Below are positions 33,338 through 42,593 of a stretch of DNA of 64,000 nt, one piece after another. Within the stretch, counting starts at the first letter, position 1. Each line of letters opens with the position of its first letter. Made by a program: the position numbers and the translations under genes. A model generated the notes under the pieces. It made no database searches, was not told where the DNA came from, and saw only the letters and a program-made list of their open reading frames with translations. Origin of the DNA: Streptomyces nymphaeiformis (GTDB lineage: Bacteria > Actinomycetota > Actinomycetes > Streptomycetales > Streptomycetaceae); NCBI RefSeq assembly GCF_014203895.1, contig NZ_JACHJY010000007.1, positions 496,001-560,000 of the forward strand, read 5' to 3'.

Positions 33338-35764
33338 TCAGCCGATGCGGAGCTGCTGGTTGGTGCCGCCGTTGCAGGCGTACTGGCGGACGGCCATCCC
33401 GTCCGCAGTCGAACCACCCTCGATATCCAGGCACTTGCCGCTGTGCCGGGCCATCAGGGTGACGTGGCTCGTGTCGACGCTGTGCACGGCCCACTCCTGG
33501 TTCCGGCCGCCGTTGCAGCCGTACTGGAGGACCTGGGCGCCGTCGGCGGCCGAAGCCCCGCTCACGTCCAGGCACTTGCCGCTGTGCCGGGCGACCATGT
33601 TCACGTAACCAGTGGAGGCGGGCCGCAGGGACCACTGCTGGTTGGCGCCTCCGTTGCAGCCGTACTGGAACACCTGGGCGCCGTCGGCGGTCGAGACGCC
33701 CGCCACGTCGAGGCACTTGCCGCTGTGCCGGAAGACCGGGGTCTGCCAGACGTCGGCGGCCGTGGAGCGGAAGGTCCAGGACTGGTTGGCTCCGGCGGTC
33801 GGCCGGTAGACGCCGACGGGAGCACCGTCGGCCGTCGACTCGCCTGACACGTCGAGGAGTTGTCCGGTGGCACTGTTGACCAGGGTGGCGTGACCGTCAC
33901 CGGCGGTCGAGCGCATCCACAGCTGCTCGGCGCCGGCGCCGGGGGTGGCGAAGCCGAGCGCGCCCGCCGTGACCGAGAGCGCCTTGCCCGTCTTGACACT
34001 GGTCACGCGGTACGTGGCGGTGCTGCTCCAGTCGGTCGCGGAGGACTTGGTAAACGTCCACTGCTGGGCGGGGTCGGCGGTGTTCGCGGTCCGCTGCACC
34101 AGGCCGTCCTTGCCGGCCACGGTGGTGACGGCGAGAGCCTTGCCGCTGTTGTCGTTCAGGATCTGCCGGGGCGCACCGGTGGGGGTGCCGGTGTCGGCGG
34201 CGTTCACGCCGGTGACGCCCGGAAGCACGAAGGTGGTGACGGAGTCGGGAGCGACGGTGGCCCGGAGGGCCTTCCCCGTCACGGTGAGGTCCGTGCCGCG
34301 CTCGACGTTCCGCGTGGCGTCGGTGGTGTAGCGCTCGACGGCGCCGCCGGTGGTCTCGAAGCCGCCGAGGTCGAGGGTGAGGTCACGGGCGGTCGAACCG
34401 TGGTTGGTGTGGACGAGGACGAGGCCCTGGCCGTTCGGGCGGACCGCCGCGAGGGTGTCGGGGTCGTCGGTGGGCACGACATGGGCGCCGGGGCGGATGA
34501 ACCGGCTGTACTGGGCCATCGTCCAGTACTTCTTGTTCTTGCGCAGGGGCTCGGTGGCGGCGTCGGCCGGGGTGAAGGCGGTCTGGATCAGACCCCAGTT
34601 GGAGTTCTCGCGCTCCGGGGTCATGTTCTCGTAGTCCTCGACCGCCTGCCACAGCACCCAGGCGCTGGGCTCCAACTGCCGGACGTCCGTGGTGATCTTG
34701 GCGGCGAGGTCGAGTCCCGGCCTCATGTCGGTGAAGCTCTGGCCGACACTGCCGCCGAGGTCGTTCTCCGACATCCACAGGGGGGTGCTCTCCCCCTTGG
34801 CGATGTCCCGGACGGCGATGCGCCCGCCCGTGTTGTAGGTGTGGACGTTGATCCGTCCGACGGCGTCCCGGACAGCGGGGGCGTACTGGCTCCACTGCCA
34901 GGAGGCGACGTCCGGGCCGTAGTCGTCCATGGCGGAGACCTTGGTGCTCTTGCCGGCCGCGTCGAGGGTGGTACGCAGGGTACTGACGATCCTGGCCACG
35001 GAGGCGGGGTCCCAGTGGGAGCCCTCCTGCCGTCCGCCGGCCTTCCAGTAGCTCGCGGAGGGCTCGTTGACCGGGGAGATCGAGGTGAAGGTGACGCCGG
35101 AGCCCTGCTCGGCGCGGCGCAGTGCGCCGGAGAGGTAGGCGGCGAACCGGTCGTACTGGTCGGAGCGGAGGTTGTCCGACCCGCCGTCCACGGAGCCGGA
35201 GACGAGACCGCTGTTGGTCATGAAGTACGGGGCGGAGTTCGAGAACGCCTCGAAGGTGGTGGCGCCGCGGGCCTTGGCGGCGGTCAGCCACCAGCGCTGG
35301 TTGGCGTCGGCCTGGTCGTTCCAGTGGGTGGGGTTGTTCGGGTCCCACCAGCCCGGGGTCTCCGCTCCCGGCCGGTTCCAGTAGCCGGGAACCGCACCGC
35401 CGGCCCGCATGTACGAGGGGGTCTCGGGGCTGTCACCGCCACCGATGTTGTAGCGGGCGATGGTGAAGCCGAGACCGTCGGCGCCGTAGAGGGCGTCAGC
35501 GAGGGCGTTGCGCTGGGCGTCCGGCCAGCCGCCGGTCACGTTGGCGAACCAGGCGAGTGCCGTGCCCCAGCCCTCGAAGGCGGGCTGTTGATAACTGGGG
35601 TCGGGGCGGACGGTGAGGGCCGCGGGGGCCGCCTCGGTTGCGCCTGCCTGGTCGACCGGCGCCATGACGAGGGCCGGCAGGGCGAGGACGGGAACGGCCG
35701 CGAGGGCGGGCAGCCTGCTCCGCCGGCGGCGGGGCGCCGCCGCTCGATCACGTGAGGACAACAC
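33338..35764 (-). CDS. Secreted GH30-family glycosidase (endo-beta-1,6-galactanase-like) with ricin-type lectin repeats
   Basis: 808 residues. Signal peptide about 1-45 (RRRRSR, then hydrophobic, AGATEA). The catalytic barrel starts at FEGWGTALAWFANVTGGWP; acid/base Glu234 is in ISPVNEPSASYW and nucleophile Glu333 in LWMSENDLGG. A beta-sandwich follows. From about 540 there are six ricin-B-like repeats (QQWTF, QLWMR, NQSWTF, NQQWSL, NQEWAV, NQQLRI), i.e. two lectin domains. The GWGTALAW/NIGGG pattern is that of GH30 subfamily 5, to which a Streptomyces avermitilis endo-beta-1,6-galactanase belongs. GTG 35764 follows GGGAG. Expected to cut arabinogalactan side chains outside the cell. An operator lies at 35940. 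Confidence 0.88.
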   Translation of the reverse strand: MLSSRDRAAAPRRRRSRLPALAAVPVLALPALVMAPVDQAGATEAAPAALTVRPDPSYQQPAFEGWGTALAWFANVTGGWPDAQRNALADALYGADGLGFTIARYNIGGGDSPETPSYMRAGGAVPGYWNRPGAETPGWWDPNNPTHWNDQADANQRWWLTAAKARGATTFEAFSNSAPYFMTNSGLVSGSVDGGSDNLRSDQYDRFAAYLSGALRRAEQGSGVTFTSISPVNEPSASYWKAGGRQEGSHWDPASVARIVSTLRTTLDAAGKSTKVSAMDDYGPDVASWQWSQYAPAVRDAVGRINVHTYNTGGRIAVRDIAKGESTPLWMSENDLGGSVGQSFTDMRPGLDLAAKITTDVRQLEPSAWVLWQAVEDYENMTPERENSNWGLIQTAFTPADAATEPLRKNKKYWTMAQYSRFIRPGAHVVPTDDPDTLAAVRPNGQGLVLVHTNHGSTARDLTLDLGGFETTGGAVERYTTDATRNVERGTDLTVTGKALRATVAPDSVTTFVLPGVTGVNAADTGTPTGAPRQILNDNSGKALAVTTVAGKDGLVQRTANTADPAQQWTFTKSSATDWSSTATYRVTSVKTGKALSVTAGALGFATPGAGAEQLWMRSTAGDGHATLVNSATGQLLDVSGESTADGAPVGVYRPTAGANQSWTFRSTAADVWQTPVFRHSGKCLDVAGVSTADGAQVFQYGCNGGANQQWSLRPASTGYVNMVARHSGKCLDVSGASAADGAQVLQYGCNGGRNQEWAVHSVDTSHVTLMARHSGKCLDIEGGSTADGMAVRQYACNGGTNQQLRIG

Positions 35765-36288
35765 GTACTACTCCCTGGTGGGTGCGGGTGTCGTGGGGAC
35801 GCGTCCGGGGGGCCGCACCCGGGGACGCGCCCCCCGGACCGTGGCGCGGGCTCGGGACAGGAGCACGCGCCGATCGGGGGTGGGCGGAGCCGCGTCCATC
35901 GCCTTGACGCGAGAGGCACCCGAGGTGCCCACTTCTCGATGTTTTCGTTAACACGGTCCGTCGTGGGGAGAGTCTGGGAGCGGCGAAACCAAGGTGTCAA
36001 GAAGCTCGGAGCCCGCTTTCACAGGTTTCACGCGTCACTGTGCGATACAACACGCGACGGGGCCCGGCGAAGCCGTTGCTTCGCAGGGGGCGGATTCAAC
36101 TCCTGCGGTCGGCCGCACCCGCCTCGCGGGCCCTGGCCCCGGCTCAGGCCCCGGCCTCGCGGACCCGGCATCGAGCCTCCCGGGCCCGACCCCCAGGCCA
36201 CAAGCAAGCAGCGCCGACCCTACGCCCCCTCGACGCCTCTCCCCGACTCATTCCATGCCCTTCCCGAAGAACAACGGCCCCTCCCCCC
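35765..36288. other. Intergenic region containing the GH30 promoter
   Basis: 524 bases between the LacI-regulator stop and the GH30 start, both leftward genes. No convincing gene. It contains the candidate operator at 35940-35953 and the GH30 promoter. Open frames across it (for example from 35939 rightward) are Arg/Pro-rich artefacts. Confidence 0.6.
35940..35953. promoter_or_regulatory. LacI-type operator upstream of GH30 gene
   Basis: TGTTTTCGTTAACA differs at two positions from the perfect palindrome TGTTTACGTAAACA at 31342. It lies 176 bases ahead of the GH30 start codon. Confidence 0.65.
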
Positions 36289-37371
36289 TCACACACCCCC
36301 GGCCGGGCGTGGAGCCGCCGTGCTGGACCGTTCCACCAGGGCGGTCGGCACGAGCCGTACACCGGTCACCGTCTCGCCGCGCAGCTCGCGCAGAGCGGCG
36401 TCGACGCACAGCGCGCCGACCTCGGCGAAGTCCTGCCGGACGGTCGTGAGCGGGGGGATGTAGGAAGCCGCGTCGGGGATGTCGTCGAAGCCGACGACGC
36501 TCACGTCCTCGGGTACCCGCCGGCCGCGCTCGTGGAAGGCCCGCAGGACGCCGAGGGCCATCTGGTCGTTGGCGACGAAGACGGCCGTGCAGCCGGGTTC
36601 GTCGGCGAGCCGCAGGCCCGCCTCGTAGCCGGATTCGGGGGTCCAGTCCCCGCGCAGGGCCGGCGGGACCGCCCGGCCCTCCTCGCGCAGCGTCGCCTCC
36701 CAGGCGTCCGAGCGGCGGCCGGCGGCGAAGGACTCCTCGGGCCCGGCCAGGTGCCACACCGTCTCGTGTCCGAGGTCGAGCAGGTGCTGGACGGCCTGTC
36801 GTGCTCCCTGCCGCTGGTCGGTGTCCACGACGGGGAAGCGCCCGGTGGCGTCGGAGTCCACGACGACCACCTTGACGTGCGGGGGAAGGGTCAGGGCGGC
36901 CGTGTCGAGCAGGTGGACCTCCATGATGAGGACGACGGCGTCGACGGCCAGCTCGTCGAGCCGCGTGAAGGCGCCCTTGACGTTCTCCTGCGTGGGGGCG
37001 TCCAGCGGGATCAGGGTGACGGCGTAGCCCTCGCGGGAGGCCGAGCCCGCGATCGCGTCCAGGGTGCGCACGTTCCCCGTGCTGGTGAGGCCCATGGTGA
37101 TGACGCCGATGGCGCGGAAGTCGCCGCGCTTGAGGGCGCGGGCCGCACTGTTGGGCCGGTAGCCCAGCTGGTTCATGGCTTCGAGGACCTTCAGCCGGGT
37201 GCTCTCGATGACGGCGGGGTCCCCGTTGGAGACCCGGGAGACCGTCTGGGACGAGACGCCCGCGAGCTGCGCCACGTCCGCCATCGACACCCGTCGCGGC
37301 CTGCCCCGCCCGGCCCTGCGGCCCGTGCCGCCGGCCGGCGTCGGCACCTCGGCCGGTTTCATCTCTGCCAC
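36289..37371 (-). CDS. LacI-family transcriptional regulator of the galactan locus
   Basis: 360 residues. Helix-turn-helix and hinge: VSMADVAQLAGVSSQTVSRV, then PNSAARALKRG. The ligand-binding core shows IGVITMGL, VVVDSDATGRFPVVDTDQRQGARQAV, AVFVANDQMALGVLRAFHERG and VVGFDDIPDAASYIPPLTTV. GTG 37371 is chosen because GAGGGA precedes it at 4 bases; the open frame goes to 37413, and a later ATG at 37362 is possible. It is divergent from the ABC importer operon and shares with it the operator at 37440. The same operator sequence recurs before GH35, GH30 and the galactonate operon, so this is the probable local repressor, with galactose or a galacto-oligosaccharide as inducer. Confidence 0.9.
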   Translation of the reverse strand: MAEMKPAEVPTPAGGTGRRAGRGRPRRVSMADVAQLAGVSSQTVSRVSNGDPAVIESTRLKVLEAMNQLGYRPNSAARALKRGDFRAIGVITMGLTSTGNVRTLDAIAGSASREGYAVTLIPLDAPTQENVKGAFTRLDELAVDAVVLIMEVHLLDTAALTLPPHVKVVVVDSDATGRFPVVDTDQRQGARQAVQHLLDLGHETVWHLAGPEESFAAGRRSDAWEATLREEGRAVPPALRGDWTPESGYEAGLRLADEPGCTAVFVANDQMALGVLRAFHERGRRVPEDVSVVGFDDIPDAASYIPPLTTVRQDFAEVGALCVDAALRELRGETVTGVRLVPTALVERSSTAAPRPAGGV

Positions 37372-37439
37372 GGAATCCCTCACATTCACGCTGCACGCTT
37401 GACGCCCCCCCATGGGGGTGTCACCATCTCGCTACCCGA

Positions 37440-37453
37440 TGATTACGTAAACA
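37440..37453. promoter_or_regulatory. LacI-type operator between regulator and ABC importer
   Basis: TGATTACGTAAACA, one base off the perfect palindrome at 31342. It is placed 69 bases before the regulator start and 99 before the importer start, allowing autoregulation and repression of transport together. Confidence 0.7.
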
Positions 37454-37551
37454 TTTCTCATCGGCTACCCCCGGGGTCGCTTCTGTCCCCGGTATCACTT
37501 TTCTGCTCCCTGTCTCCGGACCGTCCGGTCACCGACGCAAGGACCTCAGCC

Positions 37552-38478
37552 ATGACGCTCCTGTCGACGCGCGCCACGGCGGCGCCACCGCCGCGCGCAC
37601 GCGCCCGTCTCCGCTTCCGCAAGGAAGCCTTCGTGGGCTGGGGTTTCGTCGGCCCGTTCGTCGCCGTCTTCGCTCTCGTCTTCCTGGCTCCGATCGGATA
37701 CGCCATATACCTGAGCCTCTTCCAGAACCGGCTCATCGGCGGAACGTCCTTCGTCGGCCTCGACAACTACGGCGAGGCGCTGACCGATCCCCGCTTCTGG
37801 GACGGCCTGACACGGGTCGGTATGTTCCTCCTGGTCCAGGTCCCCGTCATGCTGGGGATCGCGCTGCTGGTCGCATTGGCGATCGACAGCGGCCGACTCT
37901 ACGGCAAGACCTTCTTCCGCGTCTCCGTCTTCCTGCCGTACGCCGTGCCGGCCGTCGTCGCCAGCCTCATCTGGGGCTTCATGTACGGCACGCAGTTCGG
38001 TCTCGTCGGCAACATCAACGAGGCGCTCGGGGTCACCCTGCCCAACCCGCTCTCCCCCTCCCTGGCCCTGGCCTCCATCGGCAACATCGTGACCTGGGAG
38101 TTCGTCGGGTACAACATGCTGATCTTCTACTCGGCGCTCAAGGTCGTACCGAGCTCGCTCTACGAGGCGGCGGCCATCGACGGAGCCGGCGAGTGGCGCG
38201 TCGTGTGGTCCATCAAGCTGCCGGCGATCCGCAGCGCCGTGGTCATCGCCACGATCTTCTCGATCATCGGAAGCTTCCAGCTCTTCAACGAGCCCAGCAT
38301 CCTGCAGAAGCTCGCCCCCAATGCCATCACCAGCGACTTCACCCCGAACCTCTACACCTACTCGCTGTCCTTCGCGGGCCAGCAGCACAACTACGCGGCG
38401 ACCGTCGCGATCGTGATGGGCGTGATCACCGCGATCATCGCCTACGCGGTCCAGCTGCGCGGCATGCGGAAGGGCTGA
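37552..38478 (+). CDS. Sugar ABC importer permease 1 (MalF-like)
   Basis: 308 residues, six predicted membrane helices. The cytoplasmic EAA loop reads YEAAAIDGAGEWRVVWSIKLP. FVGWGFVGPFVAVFALVFLAPIGYAIYLSLF is the typical first helix. ATG 37552 follows AAGGA at 37539-37543; the long open frame from 36040 is a shadow of the LacI gene. First gene of a three-gene importer operon. No ATPase gene is present; streptomycete CUT1 importers commonly share a single MsiK-type ATPase, which is the likely partner. Confidence 0.93.
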   Translation: MTLLSTRATAAPPPRARARLRFRKEAFVGWGFVGPFVAVFALVFLAPIGYAIYLSLFQNRLIGGTSFVGLDNYGEALTDPRFWDGLTRVGMFLLVQVPVMLGIALLVALAIDSGRLYGKTFFRVSVFLPYAVPAVVASLIWGFMYGTQFGLVGNINEALGVTLPNPLSPSLALASIGNIVTWEFVGYNMLIFYSALKVVPSSLYEAAAIDGAGEWRVVWSIKLPAIRSAVVIATIFSIIGSFQLFNEPSILQKLAPNAITSDFTPNLYTYSLSFAGQQHNYAATVAIVMGVITAIIAYAVQLRGMRKG

Positions 38479-38481
38479 CAC

Positions 38482-39474
38482 ATGACCACCCCCCTCACCA
38501 CCGCGGCCGCCACCGACGCCGGCGCCCCCGCCGGACCGGCCACCACCCCGGGCACGGGTCCGAGCACGCACAGGGCCGCCGGCCGCACCGCCTCGGCGCG
38601 AGGTCGCAGGAAGCCCCCGCAGACCCCGCTCAACCCGCGCCCCAGCATCCCGCTGACGCTGGTCACCGGCCTGGTGCTCGTCTACACCCTGCTGCCGCTG
38701 GCCTGGCTCTTCATCAACGCCACGAAGGACCAGAAGAGCCTGCTCAACTCCTTCGGGCTGTGGTTCGCCGGCGACGTCAACCTCTGGGACAACATCGTCC
38801 GCACCCTCACGTACGACGACGGCGTCTTCGTCCGCTGGCTGCTCAACACCCTGCTGTACGTCGTCGTCGGCGCGGGCGGCGCGACGGTCCTCGCCGTCCT
38901 CGGCGGCTACGCCCTCGCGAAGTACGACTTCCCCGGCCGCAAGGCGGTCTTCGCGGTCGTCATCGGCGCCGTGGCCGTGCCCGGCACCGCGCTGGCCGTG
39001 CCCACCTTCCTGATGTTCAGCACCATGGGCCTGACCAACACCCCGTGGGCCGTGATCATCCCGTCGCTGATCTCCCCCTTCGGCCTCTACCTGATGTGGG
39101 TGTTCGCGGCCGAAGCCGTCCCCACGGAGCTCCTTGAGGCCGCGCGCATCGACGGCTCGGGCGAGGTGCGCACCTTCTTCACGGTCGCGCTGCCGCTGCT
39201 GATGCCGGGCACGGTCACCGTGCTGCTCTTCTCGATGGTCGCGACCTGGAACAACTACTTCCTGCCGCTGATCATGATCAAGGACCCCGACTGGTACCCG
39301 CTCACCCTCGGCCTGAACGCCTGGAACGCCCAGGCCCAGACCGCCGGCGGCGAGCCCGTCTTCGATCTGATCATCACCGGTTCCCTGCTCACGATCGTTC
39401 CGATCGTCGCCGCCTTCCTGCTGCTCCAGCGTTACTGGCAGTCCGGTCTGGCCGCGGGCAGCGTCAAGGAATGA
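38482..39474 (+). CDS. Sugar ABC importer permease 2 (MalG-like)
   Basis: 330 residues. A flexible Ala/Pro/Thr-rich cytoplasmic N-terminus of about 55 residues precedes six membrane helices. The EAA loop is LEAARIDGSGEVRTFFTVALP. ATWNNYFLPLIMIKD is the conserved periplasmic turn before the last helices. Starts 3 bases after permease 1, so the two are co-translated. Works with the lipoprotein encoded next. Confidence 0.93.
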   Translation: MTTPLTTAAATDAGAPAGPATTPGTGPSTHRAAGRTASARGRRKPPQTPLNPRPSIPLTLVTGLVLVYTLLPLAWLFINATKDQKSLLNSFGLWFAGDVNLWDNIVRTLTYDDGVFVRWLLNTLLYVVVGAGGATVLAVLGGYALAKYDFPGRKAVFAVVIGAVAVPGTALAVPTFLMFSTMGLTNTPWAVIIPSLISPFGLYLMWVFAAEAVPTELLEAARIDGSGEVRTFFTVALPLLMPGTVTVLLFSMVATWNNYFLPLIMIKDPDWYPLTLGLNAWNAQAQTAGGEPVFDLIITGSLLTIVPIVAAFLLLQRYWQSGLAAGSVKE

Positions 39475-39558
39475 CCATCGCCCCCTGACCCACGCCCTTC
39501 AGTCCACCCCCACGCTCCCCGCCCCTCCCACCCTCATCACCGACCAGGAGCCCATCCC

Positions 39559-40902
39559 ATGAGAACGCACTCCTCCCTCAGACTGCTCGGCGCCGTCGCC
39601 GTGGCCTCCACGATCGCGCTGACCGCCACGGCCTGCGGCTCCGATGCCGCCGACGGCGGCTCGGCCGGCACGAGTGGTCCGAAGGAGGTCGCGGCCGCGC
39701 TGGAGAAGGGCGGCAAGGTGACCGTGTGGGCCTGGGAGCCCACTCTGAAGAAGGTCGCGGAGGACTTCGAGCAGAAGTACCCGAAGGTCGACGTCGAGCT
39801 GGTGAACGCCGGCACCGGCGACAAGCAGTACACGGCTCTCCAGAACGCGATAGCCGCCGGCTCGGGCGCGCCCGACGTCGCCCAGGTCGAGTACTACGCC
39901 CTCGGCCAGTTCACCATCGGCAAGTCCGTCGAGGACCTCGCCCCCTACGGCGCCACCAAGCACGCCACGAGCTTCACCTCCGGCCCCTGGAACGCTGTCC
40001 ACCAGGACGACGCCATCTACGCGCTGCCCATGGACTCCGGCCCGATGGCGTTCTTCTACAACAAGAAGGTCTTCGACAAGCACCACATCAAGGTGCCGAC
40101 CACCTGGGACGAGTACGTGGAGGCAGCCCGCGCCCTCCACAAGGCCGACCCGAAGGTCTTCATCGCCAACGACACCGGCGACGCCGGCGCCACCACCAGC
40201 CTGATCTGGCAGGCCGGCGGTCACCCGTACAAGACCGACGGAACCGATGTGAAGATCGACTTCACGGACGACGGCTCCAAGACGTACGCCGCCACCTGGC
40301 AGAAGCTCCTCGACGAGAAGCTCCTCTCACCCGTCAACCCTTGGAGCGACGCCTGGTACAAGGGCCTCGCCGACGGCTCCATCGCCACCCTGACCACCGG
40401 CGCCTGGATGCCGGCCAACTTCGCCTCCGGCGTCGCCTCCGCCTCCGGCGACTGGCGGGTCGCCCCGCTCCCGCAGTGGAAGAAGGGCGGCAAGGCGAGC
40501 GCCGAGAACGGCGGCAGCTCGCTGGCCGTCCCGAAGGTCGCCAAGAACAAGGAACTCGCCTACGCCTTCGCCGAGTTCGCCACCACCGGCACCGGCGCGA
40601 GCTCCCGCGTCGCCCAGGGCGCCTTCCCCGCCACCCGCGCCGACCTGGAGTCCAAGGCGTTCCTGGACACCGAGTTCCCGTACTTCGGCGGCCAGAAGGC
40701 CAACCAGATCTTCGCCGAGTCGGCCGCCAACGTGGGCTCCGACTGGCAGTACCTGCCCTACCAGGTCTACGCCAACTCCATCTTCAACGACACCGTCGGC
40801 AAGGCCTACGTCTCCCCCACCAAGCTCTCCGAGGGCCTGAAGGCCTGGCAGGACGCCAGCGTCAAGTACGGCAAGGACCAGGGCTTCACCGTCAACAAGT
40901 AA
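39559..40902 (+). CDS. Sugar ABC importer substrate-binding lipoprotein
   Basis: 447 residues. Lipoprotein signal peptide with lipidation at Cys26 (LTATACGSD), then a CUT1-type solute-binding fold: KVTVWAWEPTLKKVAEDFEQKYP, YALPMDSGPMAFFYNKKVFDKH and TTGAWMPANF. Expected on the outer face of the membrane, binding a galacto-oligosaccharide. Ribosome site GACCAGGAG lies upstream of ATG 39559. A strong hairpin follows at 40913. The truncated GH35 copy begins 134 bases downstream. Confidence 0.93.
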   Translation: MRTHSSLRLLGAVAVASTIALTATACGSDAADGGSAGTSGPKEVAAALEKGGKVTVWAWEPTLKKVAEDFEQKYPKVDVELVNAGTGDKQYTALQNAIAAGSGAPDVAQVEYYALGQFTIGKSVEDLAPYGATKHATSFTSGPWNAVHQDDAIYALPMDSGPMAFFYNKKVFDKHHIKVPTTWDEYVEAARALHKADPKVFIANDTGDAGATTSLIWQAGGHPYKTDGTDVKIDFTDDGSKTYAATWQKLLDEKLLSPVNPWSDAWYKGLADGSIATLTTGAWMPANFASGVASASGDWRVAPLPQWKKGGKASAENGGSSLAVPKVAKNKELAYAFAEFATTGTGASSRVAQGAFPATRADLESKAFLDTEFPYFGGQKANQIFAESAANVGSDWQYLPYQVYANSIFNDTVGKAYVSPTKLSEGLKAWQDASVKYGKDQGFTVNK

Positions 40903-40912
40903 CCCGCTCGAC

Positions 40913-40947
40913 GCGGGGGCGGAGCCACGTCGAGGCTCCGCCCCCGC
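40913..40947 (+). terminator. Terminator of ABC importer operon
   Basis: GCGGGGGCGGAGCC (40913-40926) and GGCTCCGCCCCCGC (40934-40947) form a 14-bp perfect stem with a 7-base loop, ten bases after the binding-protein stop. Confidence 0.85.
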
Positions 40948-41036
40948 AAGCCCGCGGAAAGGGCTTGCCGCACCCTGAGAGGTGTCTGCGTCAATGGATC
41001 AGGGTGACACCGCGGTCCCGCACGACCTTTCACCTG

Positions 41037-41425
41037 CAGGAGCACACAGCGCATGCCCGTTCTCCAGACAGACCAGGCCGGCTTCCTGCTCGACGGCCAC
41101 CCCTTCCGCATCCTGTCCGGCGGGCTGCACTACTTCCGGGTCCACCCCGACCAGTGGCAGGACCGGCTCCGCAAGGCACGGCTCATGGGCCTCAACACCG
41201 TCGAGACCTACGTCCCCTGGAACCTGCACCAGCCACGCCCCGACCGCTTCGTGATGGACGCAGGCCTCGACCTCCCCCGCTTCCTCGACCTCGCCGCCGC
41301 CGAAGGACTCCACGTCCTGCTCCGCCCCGGCCCGTACATCTGCGCCGAGTGGGAGGGCGGCGGCATACCCTCGCGGCTGCTCGCCGAACCGGACATCCGG
41401 CTGCGCACCCGCGACCCCCGCTTCC
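41037..41425 (+). repeat. 389-bp direct repeat, copy 2 (truncated GH35 gene)
   Basis: Matches 31400-31788 at all but two adjacent bases (41373-41374), then diverges abruptly at 41426-41430. It includes the ribosome site and start codon of the GH35 gene but not its operator. Confidence 0.95.
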
Positions 41426-41429
41426 CCGC
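41053..41429 (+). pseudogene. Truncated duplicate of GH35 beta-galactosidase
   Basis: The first 124 or so codons are the GH35 N-terminus, with one substitution: Trp in GGGIPSWLL becomes Arg. The similarity ends at RTRDPRF, before the acid/base and nucleophile glutamates, so no enzyme can result. The frame runs on to 41820 through unrelated Arg/Pro-rich sequence. Its place right after the importer operon may mark an earlier position of the GH35 gene. Confidence 0.9.
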
Positions 41430-42285
41430 CCAGCGCATCGGCACGGGCCGCCACGACCTCGAGGATCCAGTCGTAGTCGTGCGCAGATCGGCGCCGCGTC
41501 GTTCGCCATCGCCCGGCACTTCCTCGACCATCCGCAGAAAGGCCCTGCGTCACGTAGTTTCACCCGGCCCGGCCAGCGGGCCGAACGCAGTGCGCCGGAT
41601 GCCGTTCAGCCCCCGGGTGATCGCGCCGAGCGCCTCGTCGTGGGCGCAGACCTGCGACCGGGTCAGTGTCCCCCTCACGGCGTCGAGGTCGTCCGCATCG
41701 ACGTGTGCCATGAAGGAGCGGTCGGCATCGCACGGCTCATGGCCTCCACCGGAGAGGTCGACCACCACCAGCGCTGGAGGCTTCGTGTGCTGCCAGGTCA
41801 GCCGAAGCGCCGCCGGTTAGGCGGCCATGGCGTCGCACTCGTGGGCCACGCCGAAGCAGCCGTCGCCCAGTTCGCCGATGCAGGCCTCGTCCGCGTCGCA
41901 CACCTGGTCCGTGCCGTGGGCACGGGTGACCATCGCGCGAATCACCTCGACGGGCTGCCGTTCTCGATGACGCCTTCCATCAGTCTTCCGTCCGAAGCAA
42001 GCGACGTGGACGTTCGGTTCCGGCCGACCCAGCCCCACCGGCGCAGCGCCGCGGTCACGGAATGACGCGCCTGGCGGACCCTGGCCGCCTCGGCGGACAC
42101 AACCAGCGCTGCGGCCCGCCTGCCGCGGTCCGGACTGCGGGCGGGGAAGAGCGAGGGGTACTGACTCAGGTGCACGGCCACCTCTGAAGTGGCGGAGGAA
42201 CCGGGACGGTCAGCGCGCCGACGGCTTTCTCGGCAGCTACTACCGCATGAGGCGGTCCTCTGAAGCGACGGCCCCCTTCACTTGA
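41430..42285. other. Decayed region without intact gene
   Basis: About 860 bases in which no frame on either strand shows a convincing product. The leftward frame near 42060-42180 has ALVVSAEAARVRQARHSVTA, reminiscent of the start of streptomycete anti-sigma-like ATPases, but is broken soon after. The leftward stretch 41550-41768 (DADDLDAVRGTLTRSQV) was not recognised. Best read as rearranged debris next to the GH35 duplication. Confidence 0.5.
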
Positions 42286-42299
42286 TGTTTACGCAAACA
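42286..42299. promoter_or_regulatory. LacI-type operator, distal site of galactonate operon
   Basis: TGTTTACGCAAACA, one base off the perfect palindrome at 31342, 295 bases before the lactonase start. With the site at 42560 it could support a repression loop. A TGTTTAC half-site is also at 42538-42544. Confidence 0.65.
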
Positions 42300-42593
42300 G
42301 TATTCTGATCCCGTCGAACCCCACAGCTCCGGGCGCGTCGCTTCACGCGGCTTCACACCCGAGGGGGCGCCGGCGTGCGCAATCCCTCGACGGCGGAGCC
42401 GGCCCTCGAGGCCATCCCACAGGGAGGCGGCGGCGAGGCCGTCCGCGCCCCAACCCCTCCGGGCCGCTTCTCCATGAGCGCGTCCGCCCCGAGCGAGCCC
42501 TTCCGCCGAGCCGGCGGGCCGACATCCCGAAGGGGGCTGTTTACAGGGGGTCAGGCAAATAGTTACGTTAACAACGAGCAAGGAGACTTCTGT
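42300..42593. other. Upstream region of galactonate operon
   Basis: 294 bases with no credible gene between the distal and proximal operators. A half-operator lies at 42538-42544 and the promoter is presumably near the proximal site. Confidence 0.45.
42560..42573. promoter_or_regulatory. LacI-type operator, proximal site of galactonate operon
   Basis: TAGTTACGTTAACA matches the operator TGTTTACGTAAACA at 11 of 14 positions and ends 20 bases before the lactonase ATG, just ahead of its AAGGAGA ribosome site. Confidence 0.6.

Noticed and set aside
33860..35755. 631-codon open frame on the strand opposite the GH30 gene
   Set aside because: Gly/Val-rich with no family similarity; antisense frames stay open in GC-rich DNA. 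The GH30 reading has catalytic motifs and lectin repeats.
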